A stretch of 64,000 nucleotides of DNA from Crocodylus rhombifer (GCA_038503035.1 JAVSML010024002.1:934587-998586); one strand, 5' to 3'; counted from the stretch's first letter, positions 36,421 to 49,145 are shown. Notes: generated from the sequence alone by a model not told the origin. Translations and numbers: made by a program.

Positions 36421-36590
36421 ATGGCGTGATGGTCTAGTGGCCTGGCTTTAGGGCAAGACTTGGGGAACAAGGATGAACCATGACCATCCCAAGTCAGCCA
36501 CAAAAGTTTGCGGTACAAAAATCTATGTACTTTTCCCTGTGCCTCAGTTCCCCATCTTCAAATGAGAATAATGTTTCCTGATAGTCAGAG
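36421..36590 (+). mobile_element. MIR SINE, nearly full length
   Basis: A tRNA-like head GATGGTCTAGTGGCCTGG is followed about 100 bp later by CCCTGTGCCTCAGTTCCCCA and TCTTCAAATGAGAATAATG, the classic MIR core and tail. Its order and spacing fit MIR better than a tRNA gene: there is no cloverleaf. Confidence 0.75.
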
Positions 36591-37985
36591 CACACTCACA
36601 TATCCTGGTCTGAGGCCCGTATACATGTAGATAGACTAGTGTGTTTCCAAATCCAAATCCAGATGTTTTTGTGACCCAGACTTTAAGCATTTGTATTGAT
36701 AGAGGAATGGATAGTTTAGATCAGTAATAGGATAATGTAGCTATTAGATCATCAGCCTGAATCCAATCCAGACCAGTAGTGATTGAAAATTGTTACCATC
36801 TGTAGGGTGTGTAGTGGCTTATGTGCAAATTGTTGGTGGTCTCAGTCTATTTCTTAATGGACAGGTGTCTGCATCATTAAAAATTGCCATCACAATTAGC
36901 ACTAATTGGAAGTTGGGGTAAGAATATATGCAACTAAAGAAGTGGAATGAAGTTTGAGACTGTGTCCTCTTAACCCAAAGGTGACTCTTCTAGAAGAGAG
37001 GTGAGGGAAAAAATGGCAGGTCATGATTTCCTCTGCTCTGTATTTTTTTTTTTAAATAACTATGTCTGCAGTTTGTATGACTTGATCATTATTCAATAGC
37101 TGTTACACCTCATGGAAAAAACAAACAAACTATTATTTATTAATTGCAAGTGCTGATTCAGAAAGTCCCTAATGATCTTTTAGTTATAACAAGGAAGAAG
37201 ACAGCCAGATTCTATTCTACCTTTTAAGTATGTAAGTGGATGTATGCGCCTAAGTACCATCCTTTTCCACCTGTTCAGATCCTTGAAAAATGGATAATGC
37301 AGAAACGGGAATGGGCCCTCCTCTTTCCTGTGGTTTTGTTTTATTAAGGGTCAAATAGCAGTACACTATATTACAAATGTGGTTTTATTAATGGATTTTC
37401 AGGACCAGGACTGTTACCAGGATGGCCTAGAATCACACTTTAATACCTAACCCCAGTAAGATGCCTAATAGGAAGAATAGAATATGGCCCATCATGTGTT
37501 TTTGTAAGCATCATTACGGTTAAGAGAACCAGCTTAGAGGATTGTTTCCTCATACAAACAAGAACTACTGTGTCCCTACAAGGCAGGAACTGTAGGGAAG
37601 TCACCAGAAAGCTCTTTATTTCTTTGTCCTTTGGTGGCAAGATGACAGCTTTTTTGCCAGCATTTCCAGTCATTAATGACTTTTTACAGGCTGAAAATGC
37701 CACAGGTATTTTTGACAATCTGGCCCTTAACCACATATGCTTTCTTATTTAATCTAAATGGGACCTTGTGCTGCCTTTTGAAAACTAACTTCTGATGTTC
37801 CTCTATTTCCTTTCATATAGGATATATATATGTATGTATCCCAACTTCAGTTCTTGGGAATTATGTTCCTTGAACATCAATAAGGAGCCTATTGATCCGT
37901 AAGTGCTGCTCTAGCTCTTTGATTCATTGACAATTAGGAAATGGAATTGAAAGAGACTGAAAACAGATCCTGGTCACTTTAAATT
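36591..37985. other. No feature recognised
   Basis: Unassigned. Overlapping frames on both strands at 37440-37752 have no recognisable domain. Confidence 0.5.
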
Positions 37986-37996
37986 TAGTGTCATCC

Positions 37997-38341
37997 ATTT
38001 GCATCAGCAGATGCATGACAAACAGAACCAAGAAGGTGATACTTCCCCTCTATTGGGCGCTGGTCAGACCGCAGTTGGAGTACTGCGTCCAGTTTTGGGC
38101 GCCACACTTTAAGAGGGATGTGAATAACCTGGAGAGGGTCCAGAGAAGGGCCACTCATATGGTTAAGGTCTTGCAGGCCAAGCCCTACAAGAAGAGATTA
38201 GGGCACTTGCACCTCTTCAGCCTCTGCAAGAGAAAGTTGAGAGGTGATCTTGTAGTTGCCTATAAATTCATCATGGGGGCGCAGAAGGGAATTGGGGAGG
38301 CTCTAGTCACCAAGGCACCCCTGGGGGTTACAAAAAACTAA
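37997..38341 (+). pseudogene. CR1 ORF2 C-terminal remnant
   Basis: One open frame reads [51 protein letters not shown], then KKRLGHLHLFSLCKRKLRGD. This is the conserved region following the reverse transcriptase palm of CR1 ORF2. It ends in a stop at 38341, and the downstream continuation (38341-38545) is in a different frame. The start is a truncation point, so the first in-frame ATG at 37988 is host DNA fused by chance. Confidence 0.88.
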
Positions 38342-38592
38342 TGGCCATAAGTTATCAGAGAGCAGATTTAGACTGGACATTAGGAAGAACTTCACAGTTA
38401 GAGTGGCCAAAATCTGGAATGGGCTACCAAGGAAAGTGGTGCTCTCCTCTACTCTGGAGGTCTTCAAGAGGAGGTTGGATAGGCATCGGGCTGGGATCAT
38501 CTGAACCCCGCACTCTTTCCTGCCTATGCAGGGCGTCGGACTCAATGATCTATTGAGGTCCCTTCCAACTCTAACATCTACTAATCTATGAA
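37997..38592 (+). mobile_element. CR1 LINE 3' end
   Basis: A 5'-truncated CR1 copy ending in GGACTCAATGATCTATTGAG, GTCCCTTCCAACTCTAA and TCTACTAATCTATG. This subfamily differs in its last 60 bp from the copies at 15905 and 24999. It is closer to the large minus copy at 53855 through the shared LEYCxQFWAPxFKxDV block. Confidence 0.9.
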
Positions 38593-39139
38593 CGTTTCTT
38601 TGAAAAATGACTGTATATCATTTCCTTTTTCTTGATAAAGTGATAATCAAACTAGACAGACAACTTCAGAAAATGCCTCAGAGAGAAATTGTGTTTGTAT
38701 ATAAATACTTCGAGCAGCAACTATATCACCTTTATATATAGCTGCATCACTCTGACAACTGAAGGACAACTTGCTAGACAGCCAGTTTGTTACACTGAAA
38801 ATTGTATTCATCAGATCATATTTCAGAGAAGTATTTGGGCATGTCTATACATATTTTTTAAGAGTATGTTACCAAGTGCACTCCAGAAATGATTAGTCAG
38901 ATTTTAACAAGAACATTGTGCTCCCGAGTATCAATTTTAAGTGGTACCTTGTGCAGTACAAGTGACTGTAAAGTCAGTATTATCAAACATAGCTGTTCAA
39001 TTCTGGTAGCATTTTTACAAATACTTGATGCCAATGTAAATGCAGCTTGCAGGGTTAGGAGCCTCAGGCACTGTTGTTTAGAGGTGCACAACATTCATGT
39101 AAAAAAATGGTAGAAAAATATTTCAGTGTGCAGAGCAAG
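38593..39139. other. No feature recognised
   Basis: 38838 reads GGGCATGTCTATACAT, like the end of the MITE at 20995, but no partner end was found downstream. Confidence 0.4.
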
Positions 39140-39144
39140 GGAGA

Positions 39145-39260
39145 TCAGCCTGGTGATTAAAGCAGGACAGGAAGCTTCTGTTTCTGGCTGATACTCACTG
39201 GCTGACAATCACTTAACCTTTCAGCCAACTGATACCTATTTCTAAGTTTAAGTGTTGTGC
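39145..39260 (+). mobile_element. Probable MIR fragment
   Basis: GGTGATTAAAGCAGGACAGG, AAGCTTCTGTTTCTGGCTG and ACAATCACTTAACCTTTCAG follow the MIR order (AAGAGCACGGACTCTGGAGC ... AAGTCACTTAACCTCTC). Diverged. Confidence 0.5.
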
Positions 39261-39379
39261 TGGTACTGCGGGTTGCTTCCTAGCATTTAGTCCCGGTGTT
39301 CTTCCTCACTCTTCTGCCATGCCTTGATGGAAAAATAGATATATTAAGAAATAACACAGAGTTTGGGAGATGGTCTTCC

Positions 39380-40260
39380 TAATATCCCTTGGGGTACTGA
39401 CTGGAGTTTCTTGACAGGGCTCCTACCTCCCCTTCATGCTTTCCTGACCACACCTGAGATGTCCCAGACTTTGGTGTTGTTCCAGGTGCTCCTTCACCCT
39501 TTCTTCTTTGGATGGGTCTTGTGGTTATGAGTGTTTCTCCCCCCCTCTTCCCTCCCTTGTACTGGAGCTGTTCTCTTCACAGGCTCTGTGAGGACTAAAC
39601 AGCAGACTGTGGCCCAACAGCCCAGGAGAGCTGGCCCTTAGATCCTCAGGGTCCCAGCCTCTATGACTCTTTAGTAATTTAGACAGATGCCTACAGCTCT
39701 ACAGCTGTTCCTGGTTCCTTCTCCCTGAATTCCCCCCAGGTAACTAGGGTGGAGAAGTTTTCTTCCCTCCCTGCAGCTCCTCACTCTGGCTTCTCCTGTC
39801 ATCTCTCCCACAGGTAAAGCCCTTCCCTGGGTTGGTACTCACCTGGACCATCACTCACATCCTTCTCCCAGATGTTGCTTCCACTCCTTTGTCTTCAGTA
39901 AGTACCTGTCTCTGGAGTTGCTCGGTTCACCGTTGCAGTTGCATTTCTCATCACAGCTCTGTCTCCTCCAATTGGCCTCCATCCTGGGAGCAATCTGTCT
40001 CTTCAACCTGCATCTCTTTTATCTGCTGGCTCCTCCTCCAGGAGCCAATCTGTCCTGCCCCTGCTTCCGCATATGGCCCTGCCAGAGTCTGGGCAGAACA
40101 TCATTGGGAACACCTGCATTCCCAGTGCTTAGTATTGTCCTGCTTTTCCCACTGCGGTCTGGCCGTAGGTAAGTTTTTCCCTTTGTCCCCACTGGCATAC
40201 CCCATTTCCCCCTGTAACAGGCACCATATCTGGTGCTGTCTTACACTAAGGGAAGGTGTC
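39380..40260 (-). other. Pyrimidine-rich block, possible LTR-derived
   Basis: About 0.9 kb, C/T-rich on the plus strand. On the minus strand GATTGGCTCC is followed 27 bp later by GATAAAAG, a pairing like the one in the solo LTR at 57164-58144 (ATTGGCC ... GATAAAAG). Termini are not resolved. The 158-codon plus-strand frame at 39832-40308 is compositional (Ser/Cys/His/Trp-rich). Confidence 0.3.
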
Positions 40261-40789
40261 AGTCTTCATGATTGTAAAGTTCCAAGAACCAAGGAAGAAA
40301 GAGGCTAGATAAAATGAGAAGCTGACTTCTTTCAGGTTCAGAATTTGCTGTCGTCATCAGAGCTATTGTAATGATGAATAGTGGATAGCTGGATGATGAG
40401 AGGTTAGATGTGAATATCACATAGAAACTGGACCTGGCATATGACATATGATATGTCATGTGCCAACTGATAGAACGTTACCCAGATTTGCTAGGGTTGT
40501 CTGGGGCTCTGTTTTTTCTGGGTGGAACGTTGTCATCCCAGAAACCTAATTTCCATGTGGGTCCTACGGAGGACCATGCATGTCAATCACATTTTTGTCA
40601 ACTGAAGAGAAAGAAATGAGCTTTGGTGTCATGCGTTTTTTTTGGGAATAGACCATGGTTGTAGTGAAAAAGCACATATGAAAAGAGACTAGTCTTGACT
40701 TACTTGTATGTGAAACACAACATTCAGTTCTTGATATAAGTGTGGTTAAGTTACAAAATAACTGTGACCTCTTATAATCAAGTTTGACA

Positions 40790-41395
40790 GGTTCTTAGGT
40801 GCCGTGAGACCAAGAGGTAGGATTATGACACGGAATTTCAAGAAGGAGAATTTTAACAAAAATGAGGAAGTTAGAAACAGCCTTAAGGGAAAAGTTAGGA
40901 AATTAAAATCCAGAGAATCAGCATGGAAGCTGCTCAGAGACTTATACTGGAGATGCAGAATCCATGACTGTACCAGAACCAGAAGAAAGAAGAAAGAAAA
41001 GTGAGAAAAAAAAAGAAATTAAAGGAAGCAAAAGGGGGAATTGTATGGTTAAGTGGGAAAATATGAAGGTTTACTTGGGCCAAAGGGTACCAGGAAGCTG
41101 GCTCAAATGTTGCTAATATAAAGGCACATAAGCTTTGGAAGATAAGATGTACAGTGGAGATTAAGAAAGGTAAGGGGAAATCTGAAATACAAAGAGCCGA
41201 AGACATAATGACTAAGAAATCCTCTTTTAAATTATTCCCTCACATCAGAAGTAACCCACAGAGAGTCAGTGGGTCTGCCAAGCCACCAGAGTACATAGGG
41301 GCCAATCAAAAGAAGAAGATAAATGATTTCTGTCTTCACCACAGTGGGTGCTGGACAGATGTCTACATCACAGCTACCCTTTGCAGTTAATTTGA
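40790..41395 (+). pseudogene. CR1/L3-like ORF2 linker remnant
   Basis: A frame at 40804-41004 contains NSLKGKVRKLKSRESAWKLL then RDLYWRC. It resembles the region between endonuclease and reverse transcriptase in old CR1-clade LINEs ('ExAWKLLRDxYLEVQNP'). A later frame (41154-41390) reads EIKKGKGKSEIQRAEDIMTK then SSFKLFPHIRS, comparable to the 'RKAKxxxE...FFKYIRS' block. Stops and frameshifts separate them. No palm motif is present. Confidence 0.45.
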
Positions 41396-42300
41396 TACAG
41401 AGGTATCAAAAAAGTGATGGAGCAAAGCAAGGACAGACCCTGGGATAATAATTCACCAGTGGCCAGCCTTTACACAGAATAAAAACACTACTGTTTTCTG
41501 TACAGTAGAACATTACCAAAGCATTGATATTTGTTGAGCCATTTGTATAAAACATTGTATTATTCTTTTATAGCAAGTGTCTTGTTCTGTTTGGCTCACA
41601 CAGGAATTTCAGTAGTAAAAAAAGGGCTCTACAATGTCCCTTGTTGTAGGATATACAAAAAAGAAAAAGAATGCAATGAAACTAAAGGAAATTCTCTACT
41701 GATAGTTTGGTTCACTGCCTCCTAAGTCTGTAAGTTCCAGTCTACCCTGCCTAATGTCATCACATGTAATCTCCCCTCTGCCTCATCAAGGCAATCATGA
41801 GGGATTAGGGGAGCAGAAACTCAATGTTCTTTCTTCTTCCTGGGGGATAACAACATGAATCATTCTAGTGGTTTTTGTGTAGCAGGATTTGGAGGGGAGT
41901 TATAAATAGAGATGGCTGGACAGCAAACATTGTGACATAACTTTTCAAATATTTTGGCAAATTTGAAGTGTGGTGAAGAAATCAAGTGAGGTCGCTCTAT
42001 TGCCTTTCATCCCACCCCCATTGGAAGGGACTAGCGTTTCCTCTCCCTCAGAAACCTTTCTGTTAAAAACTTGCTCAGAATTGATATATTTCCACAAACT
42101 GTTTTCATTTTGACAAAAAAGCTTACCAAAAATATTTTGAACAACTTCAGTCACGAAGCAGTTCGATGAAAAACAGATGAACAACACAAATCACCATGAC
42201 TCCCTTAAAAAAAAATTGGCTCTCCAATTCCTTTAAAAAATGAACAATGTGATGAATCAGTCATCATCATTTTTTGACTTTTAAGAGGCTTAATAAAAAT
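41396..42300. other. No feature recognised
   Basis: AT-rich, unassigned. Confidence 0.5.
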
Positions 42301-42301
42301 C

Positions 42302-43170
42302 ACTTAGGAGAGCCTCCTAAGTAAATTTGGTCATCACAAGTGAGATGTAAAGTCCTGGGATTTGGCTGATTCAGAAGACAGTGATTTGATTCAGAGATTT
42401 GGATCACTTTCCTGAACTGATTTGACTGAATCGGATTTGGAAGATTTGGTGCTGATTTGGAGAGTTTTGATGATTCAGCCATTAACTATAATGGGGAATC
42501 ACAGAAATACTTATAACTTGGTCATTTTTTTCATGGATTTGGATGAAAACTGCCGGCAGGCTAGCACCTTCTGAAGCCATGAGGCCTGCCAGGTTTCAAG
42601 GAGATAGATGCAGGGGTTCCTGGGAAACTTAACCTCAAGCTTCTGAAAGCAAAACTTGTGACATGCATAACTTTGTGTGCGTGTTAAGGTGCAGCAGGAT
42701 GAAAACAGCAGGGATAGTAGCCTGTAACAGGGCCTTCCCAGTGCCAGTTAGCTCTCTGCCCACCCACCTGTTTCCGGGCCAGCCGCTCACACCTCTTTTG
42801 CTCAGGTAGAAACAGCTCACAAAAGGGCCAGAAAGGCAGCAGGCAGAGGCTTATATACTGTTCTACGTCCCTCCCCCAGAGCACTGTGATTGGAAGGGCA
42901 CTCAGGGAAAGATCACAATCACTGACCAGCTACAGATGCCAGTCTTCCCCCCCTGCTCCTCCTCCCTCTTCTCAGTTTCTGTTTCCCTGCAAGACTGCCT
43001 TCAGACTCTCTGAATCTTTTCCCAAATCTTTTCCAAATTGATTTGGAGGCACTGAATCCATTCAGAGGGGTTTTTTTGTTTCCTGATTTGATTTGGATTT
43101 GGTGATTCGGCCTCTGAACTGGGCTGAATCTTCTCCGAATTGGTGACCAAAGCTTTGCACACCTCTATAA
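42302..43170. repeat. Dispersed-repeat-like element with GATTTGG-rich ends
   Basis: Both ends (42355-42480 and 43000-43150) are built from degenerate GATTTGG/CTGAATC words, while the middle is GC-rich and different. It opens with a perfect hairpin, ACTTAGGAG AGC CTCCTAAGT (42302-42322). The right end reverse-complements to AGAGGTGTGCAAAGCTTTGG. The arrangement resembles a non-autonomous DNA transposon with sub-terminal repeats, but no strict inverted ends were found. Confidence 0.45.
42850..42893 (-). promoter_or_regulatory. CCAAT/TATA promoter-like pair
   Basis: On the minus strand CCAAT (42889-42893) lies about 32 bp upstream of TATATAAG (42850-42857), with a GC-rich GGGGGAGGGACG between. 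This is the layout of a small pol II promoter. Minus-strand frames of 61-66 codons lie around and downstream (42635-42884), none recognisable. The position inside the repeat suggests it belongs to the repeat. Confidence 0.35.
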
Positions 43171-45980
43171 ATTAAGAACTTGGTTAGAAGGTAGAAAATA
43201 GAGAGTGGGAATAGCTGCCATTTTTATGTGGTGTGATTCCTTTCACAGTGCCTTGCAAAGATGCTTCCAAGGAACTTCACTAATCTGTGTCCTTTAATAC
43301 AGCTTGCTGATTAATTCCATTTCTGAGATCTGTTTGGAAATGGTTCCACTTAAAAGAAACTATTCTGAAATGGTAAAAGCAGATTCACAAAATGATGTGA
43401 AATCCATTATTCTCCCTTTTTAATTTTCTGATTTGATATCACCAGCAGACTGTGGTCCCAGTCATAATGAGGGGCAAATTAACTGATTATTTCCATTTAA
43501 GTGGATTTTACTGACTGATGATCTTGTCTGGGGTGGGCATTTAAAACAACTGTCACCATTAAATGGACAAGGATATTACACTTAGATTTATTTTGTATCT
43601 TTTGATTACAAGCATACATGGTGTCTGTCTCAGTATAAACCATTTTATTGCAGGACAAAGTGCAGTTGTTGTCTATATCCATGTCTATTATCCCAGGGTA
43701 AATCCTGAAAAGGTTCACTGGATTAGAAGCCTTAACAGTTCATCCAGGGCATCAAAAGTGTACCTGAACGGTCATCTTGGGATTGCATCCTTGAATCAAT
43801 GGTAGAAAAACAGAGGCACATTCCATCAGCTCACTAAACCCTGATTGGAAGGATAATATGTGTATATGCCAGTCATGGGATATTTCTGTTTCAGGACAGA
43901 ACTGGTCCAGGGACACATGCAATGTCTTTGATACATAGTGTATTTAAAGTTCTATCCAAATCGAAAGAACAAGCAAAATGGCATAGAACTGGCCAGTCGG
44001 GATCCACATGTTCAAACGTTCTTAGTTCCGTACATATTCTTCCCAGGCCTGTATCAGGAGCATTCCTGTTAGGTTATTACACTTGCTGTCATGTGGTGCC
44101 TCCAAGATCCCAACTATGTTGTCAACTGGAAATAGGGAACATGATAGTGGGACTTTCTGATGTAATTTTGGATGACTTAGATGACATTTGACATTTCTTA
44201 TAGAGTGAGAACACTGCTATCTTTTGCATTGGCCAAACTGGACGATTATGTTAGGTAGTGTAGAAACTGGGTAAGATTATGTCTCCATCCTTCATTCGAT
44301 CCACCCTCTTCCTGGCTTTACCCACACCAGAGGTAGCAGACAGACAGTCTTTTGGTACCTTCTCTCAAGCTTTGCATGTCTGTTTTAGTGAAAGAAAAGG
44401 ACAGGTTGACAGGAGAAAGGAATGTTTATTCATCTGCAGTAAGTTAGGGTAGTGATTGTGCAGCGCTCTCTGGATCTTGCCTACAAGAAATTGGTTTATT
44501 GTTACAGCTTGCAGCAGATCTTTATTTTCTAAACATCTTACTGTGAAAAGTACAATACCACCCCCCTCCATTCAGTCTTTTCTGAATAGTGCTAAGAGTC
44601 CCTATTCTTTCCTGCACAGAGAAACTCCTTGCCTTTTGTTTTTAAGTTAGGACAGCTCCACAGGGCACATATTAACGCACATTAATGAATGGATTATGGG
44701 CTTGTCAGAGCTTCCGGTGATGAATTTAGGGCCCATTAAAGAATAGGCATTGATTGCATTGGAGACTGTAGCTCTCTGTTTAATCCCTAGCAGGTGGGCA
44801 CCGGTGCAAGCTGCACCATCTTGCATCAGCAATGAACCTCGGATGTGACCTCTCCAGAGGAGGGAGGGTAATTCATTTGCTGTGTTTACTTTATCCTCAA
44901 CTCCTTTTCAGAGGGAGGCTTCTAACTGTGCTGAATTGTTCCAAGTTAAGAGTGGCAGATGTGTGATACGGCTTGTGTTCTTGGAGGGTTCTGTAACAAT
45001 CGCTGTATGTTTGACCTTCAGCCAGTGTCTAAGCCAAGTCTCCATAGCTAAAAACTGAGCATGTGTTATGAGCTCTGCTAAATTAACTGTAGCTTTCATA
45101 GTGGATTTTCACATTTTTAGAGTATACATAATAGGTAATACCCTCCCTTCCTAAAAGATGCACCTTGAGTCAAAAGCCCCATTCAGTTTTATTTGGGATG
45201 CCATTGTTCCTGCTATTATAAAGCTATAATATTATCATAAACTATAATAATATGATAACATATAATAATGAAGATAAAAACAGATAAAACATGCTTGTAA
45301 ATTATGAATCTGAAAGTCATTGCCATTCCTGATTATTTGGGGGACAGCCCAAATGTACTGGGCTACTACTCCCATGTAGCTGGAAAACCCTGGTTCTCCT
45401 TTAAATGTTTCTATTAATAACCAGCTCTAATGAGACAGCAGAGATGCTGACAGAGGGGTCAGTTTTGAAATATGTATACTTTGGGGGACCTGGTCTAGGT
45501 GAAGTGCATTAACGGTGCCCTTTTTCCATTCCTTCTCTCCAAAAAACAAACAAACAGAGAAGTCTAAAATTGGAGTTTGGTTTCTTCCTTTGGTGATCTG
45601 AAGGAAAAGTCAAACAAAAAATGCTCAAATGTAACAGCAAGAACTGTTTGAATATTTAAACTTCACATGATAATATCAATTTTCCCTCATAGCATTTCCT
45701 TCCTCATTATCAAAGCTACATATTTCTTTTATTTATTTAAATTGTATCTTTCTGTAGACTTAGACCTACTCTCTCCATGTGTCTTATATGGCTTCTGTTG
45801 CTCCAGGACTGAACATTTAGCTGGATTTGCAATGGTTCTCCCCTCAACATCAGAAAAGGGAGCTGGGATTGAACTTTAGCACAGAGATGTCTCCACCATC
45901 CAGTAAGTGAGCATCTTACGTGACCTGTGGGTGGGCCTAGGAGAAGTATCAGAGGCAGCTGATGTTCCTTTGTAGAACAC
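43171..45980. other. No feature recognised
   Basis: About 2.8 kb of unassigned DNA. 43280-43500 is composition-balanced and could be a conserved noncoding patch. 45225-45300 is very AT-rich (TATAATA words). Confidence 0.45.
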
Positions 45981-45982
45981 TG

Positions 45983-46200
45983 AATGCATCTACATGTTCA
46001 TTGATATGCCTTAGATACTGCACATTTAATTTAGTACTTGCTTAATAAAGTACTAAACTAAGGGTGCAGTAACTAGAATTAATGTGCAGTAATGCTAGCA
46101 CACAGTTATTTTGTGACACTTCCTGCACATTAGCCTAAAAGCACTGCACAGTAGGCTTTTAGCACATTTTCTAACTGCCATTCTACTCTGCAGGGTTATT
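45983..46200. mobile_element. MITE fragment related to 20995-21246
   Basis: GCATCTACATGTTCATTGAT, repeated AATGTGCAGTAA/TGCACATTAG words and TAGCACA words recall the 252-bp MITE. The right inverted end is missing. Confidence 0.4.
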
Positions 46201-46640
46201 AGGCTAAGCATCTCTTGTAGTGGTGCCCGCTGTATTGTAAAGTCCTGTTCCTTCTCTGATCTGAGCTGGACTTAGCAGCCATGTCCAAATGAGCACACAT
46301 GTCTGCAGTGTCACATGCTGCATGTTCAGTTGTTCTCCACACTGTAGGGGAGCAGTGCAGAGGGCTTTTTTTTGACTCCTGGATACACAGAGGTCAGGAA
46401 AAACAGCCAAAAAAGAAGTGGAGCTGTGGAAGAGCCACGCTCTGCTGCCAGCCAGGCTTCGTGCAGCAGGAGCGATGTGGCTGCAGCTCTGGAAGGACCC
46501 CAGGACTCCAGATAAGTCTGCTGGGGCCAGGCTCCCATACCCCACCCAGGGCAACCTGACGCATGAGAGCACACATCACAGGTGTTCCCCAGGGACAACT
46601 AGCGGTGACACAAGGTGCTATGCTGGCCATGTCCAGGCCT
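46201..46640. other. GC-rich unassigned stretch
   Basis: Overlapping frames on both strands (up to 122 codons, minus) without recognisable domains. Possibly the rest of the preceding MITE or a separate repeat. Confidence 0.35.
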
Positions 46641-46707
46641 AGTTGTCTCCAGGGAACAAAATATTCACACGTTCGGACACAACCAGAATGCTTGACAATA
46701 AGGAACA

Positions 46708-46840
46708 CCATGTTATTTATTATGTTGTTTTTGTTTCTTTTTGTTCATGGTGGTGTTATATTTCTGTGATGCCTGTATTGGATTGTGGAGAGCACTGTGA
46801 AATATATAGTAACATGTCCCTGCCCCTAAAAGCTTGTCTT
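46708..46840 (-). mobile_element. L3/MIR3-like 3' end
   Basis: TTATTTATTATGTTGTTTTT at one end and ATGTCCCTGCCCCTAAAAGC at the other are the reverse of the repeat at 22868-22992. The order matches the common amniote repeat in minus orientation. Confidence 0.5.
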
Positions 46841-48930
46841 TGGATGCTGAACTGGCTTCCTGCCACTTCTACACTGATGGTATCCCTCTATAATCTAAAG
46901 GTCTGACTGAATGTTTTTCGAAATCACGTTTGCTGTTGACTTCAGGGAATGTTGGATCAAGTTCTGAAAGTATTATACAACTCCAGGAAAGCTTGTCTAA
47001 ACCACTTGTCTTGAGGATTGTAAGATGAAAAATGGACAGCAAATACACCTGCCCTCCTGCTTGCTTCCTCTGTCTTCTCCTTGGCACAACTGCTTCTTTC
47101 ATAACTCCTAGGTCCATAATAATACTGCAGTATTGTTTTATAGGTTCAGCATGTTTTTGCTGGCATCCTGTGGATTTGTCTGTTACTAGAGTGTAAAAAA
47201 TTCCTCATACCTATTCCAGACTGGCTAGATTATAAAAATAATTCCTCAACACAGAAATATTTAAGATGTGCAATTTTCATTTCCATGATTAGGTGAGAGA
47301 GAGAGACTCCAGCAGCCTACCCACAAAAAGTTAATTTAATGGCATGCACTTGATACTGGTGAAGGAAGTTCTTTTCCTTGAATAAGGTTGTATAGCCTTA
47401 AAGAGATTAAGCTCTATTGCTCCACCTGGTGAGAGGAACCAAGTGCAAAACAACATTACTGGTAAAACAGGTGCATTTTGTGTGATGTATTATAACAGCC
47501 TGCAGTAGATAGGATCTTGACGTATTTTGCAGGAAGATACTCGCATTCATAGGCGCTCAATGCAAAATAGCAGAGAAGTACCCAGGAATGTAGAATGTGT
47601 TTGTTAACACATAATAAGTTTCCATAATTTTAGTTACAGCTTCTGCAGGGTGTCACAAGAAGACATAAAGTGAAAAGTCAGCTGGTTATTGGATAAAAAA
47701 ATCTTCTTAATGGTCTGACAGTTCCTCTTAACGCTGTATAGTAGCCGAGAGGTGTGTTCCCCTCTATCTCTTTTAGTATTGTACAGTAACTTGTGCTAAA
47801 TTCCTATATCTTTGTCTTAATTCCATCGAACCCCTAGTTGCTTAAAGCAAATGCAGTTGTTTAATAACTTTTTTATATTAGCTGTTTCACTATGGCAACC
47901 AATTAAATTTCATTTTTACCTTGCCTTTTATTCTTTTTCTTAACAATCTCCTGCTTCTTAATACGCAAAGGTTTTTTTCTTTTCTGAAATCACTCAGAGC
48001 CAACAGATCTGACAGAAACCTGCTGCATTTAGATTCTTTGTTCTAAGTGCTCAGTGTTGTGTAACAAAAACCTCTGCATCCGCCAACAGCTGGTTCCAAT
48101 GAGTTGGCAAGAGAGCCTCACACATGCCGGTAACCATTAATAATCACTGTTAATATAATAGAAAATGTCCAATACATGCAAACAAATGCTAACTAAGGAT
48201 GTTCAGTTTCTTTCAGAGGTGTCTTGTGCTGTCATGGACCTGTTGAACTCCACTGATAAATCATCATGACTGTAGCATTAACATGTGGCCTTGGCTCAGC
48301 CATCTAAGCCTGCTGAGACCCTCTCTGCTGCAACACTTTCTCTTACCATCCTGTGATGGAGAGAATGTGTCAGCTCCTTCTTCCATAGTTTGTATCCAGC
48401 TGTGGTGATGACCCAACAAAAGCTTGTGGCAACTACTTGTAATGTCTCTGCTGTTTGTAACCATTGTTTCCTGTGGTACACCGCATTCGTTCTGTTAAAT
48501 GGCGACAACACTCCAGGCCCCAAATCATGCCAGGCTTTCTTTTGTTTTTTGTCTTCTCTCTCCCTACATACCTTTCTAGGTTTCACTTACCCTGGCATGT
48601 GCTACTAATCGTGCATGTATTCTTGGTTAACACTGGGACATGCTAATGCTCCTGTACTTACTTAGCATAGAATTGCATGCTTCCTGGTGTTGCAAGGTCT
48701 TACCGATGCTTTTGGCTACCGCGTTTTTTAACTGTAGCTTGTTATATAAAATGTTCTTCAAGTTGTGTGTGAGCAGGGCACTGTTAGGGCCTCCTGACTG
48801 CCTGCTGGGGAAAGCAGTCTTCCCATGTAAGACCACCTGTAGCAGCAGACGGGAGGCCAGCCAACAGTTCTTTCTGAGGCTCTACTGCTGTCGGCCTGCC
48901 TGGATCCTTTGCTCATTGTTTTCTGCAGGA
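46841..48930. other. No feature recognised
   Basis: Unassigned. Frames of up to 96 codons on the minus strand (48296-48586) have no domain. Confidence 0.5.
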
Positions 48931-48937
48931 CTGGACA

Positions 48938-49070
48938 CAGGCATGGGTGAACCAGGCTGCTGCCTGGGGCCTGGACAGAAAGGGGGCCTGAAAATGGTAG
49001 TTCTTAAATTATTATCTTCAGTATCTCTGGCAAAAGGGGGGCCCAATACTAAAAGTTCACCCAGGGCCAC
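48938..49070. mobile_element. Possible short MITE
   Basis: GGCATGGGTGAAC (48941-48953) faces GTTCACCCAGGGCC (49056-49069), and GCCTGGGGCCTGG faces GGGGGGCCC inside. An imperfect inverted repeat of about 13 bp with a 130-bp span. Target duplication not seen. Confidence 0.4.
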
Positions 49071-49145
49071 CAGGAGTCTAAGTACAGTGCTGGGTTTTTG
49101 ACTTGTGATCCTGTTCACCTGTGTTTCTGGACTCTGGCTGTTTGG

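Noticed and set aside
36421..36495. tRNA gene
   Set aside because: An A-box-like word is present but no cloverleaf or B box at the right distance; the MIR core and tail follow.
39072..40219. Possible LTR with TG...CA ends and GGCAC flanks
   Set aside because: The span contains what looks like an ancient MIR at 39145-39260, which should not sit inside a younger LTR at that position; the GGCAC match is probably chance.
39832..40308. 158-codon plus-strand frame
   Set aside because: Pyrimidine-rich DNA; Ser/Cys/His-rich product with no recognisable family.
46204..46572. 122-codon minus-strand frame
   Set aside because: Overlaps equally long frames on the plus strand in a GC-rich patch; no domain.
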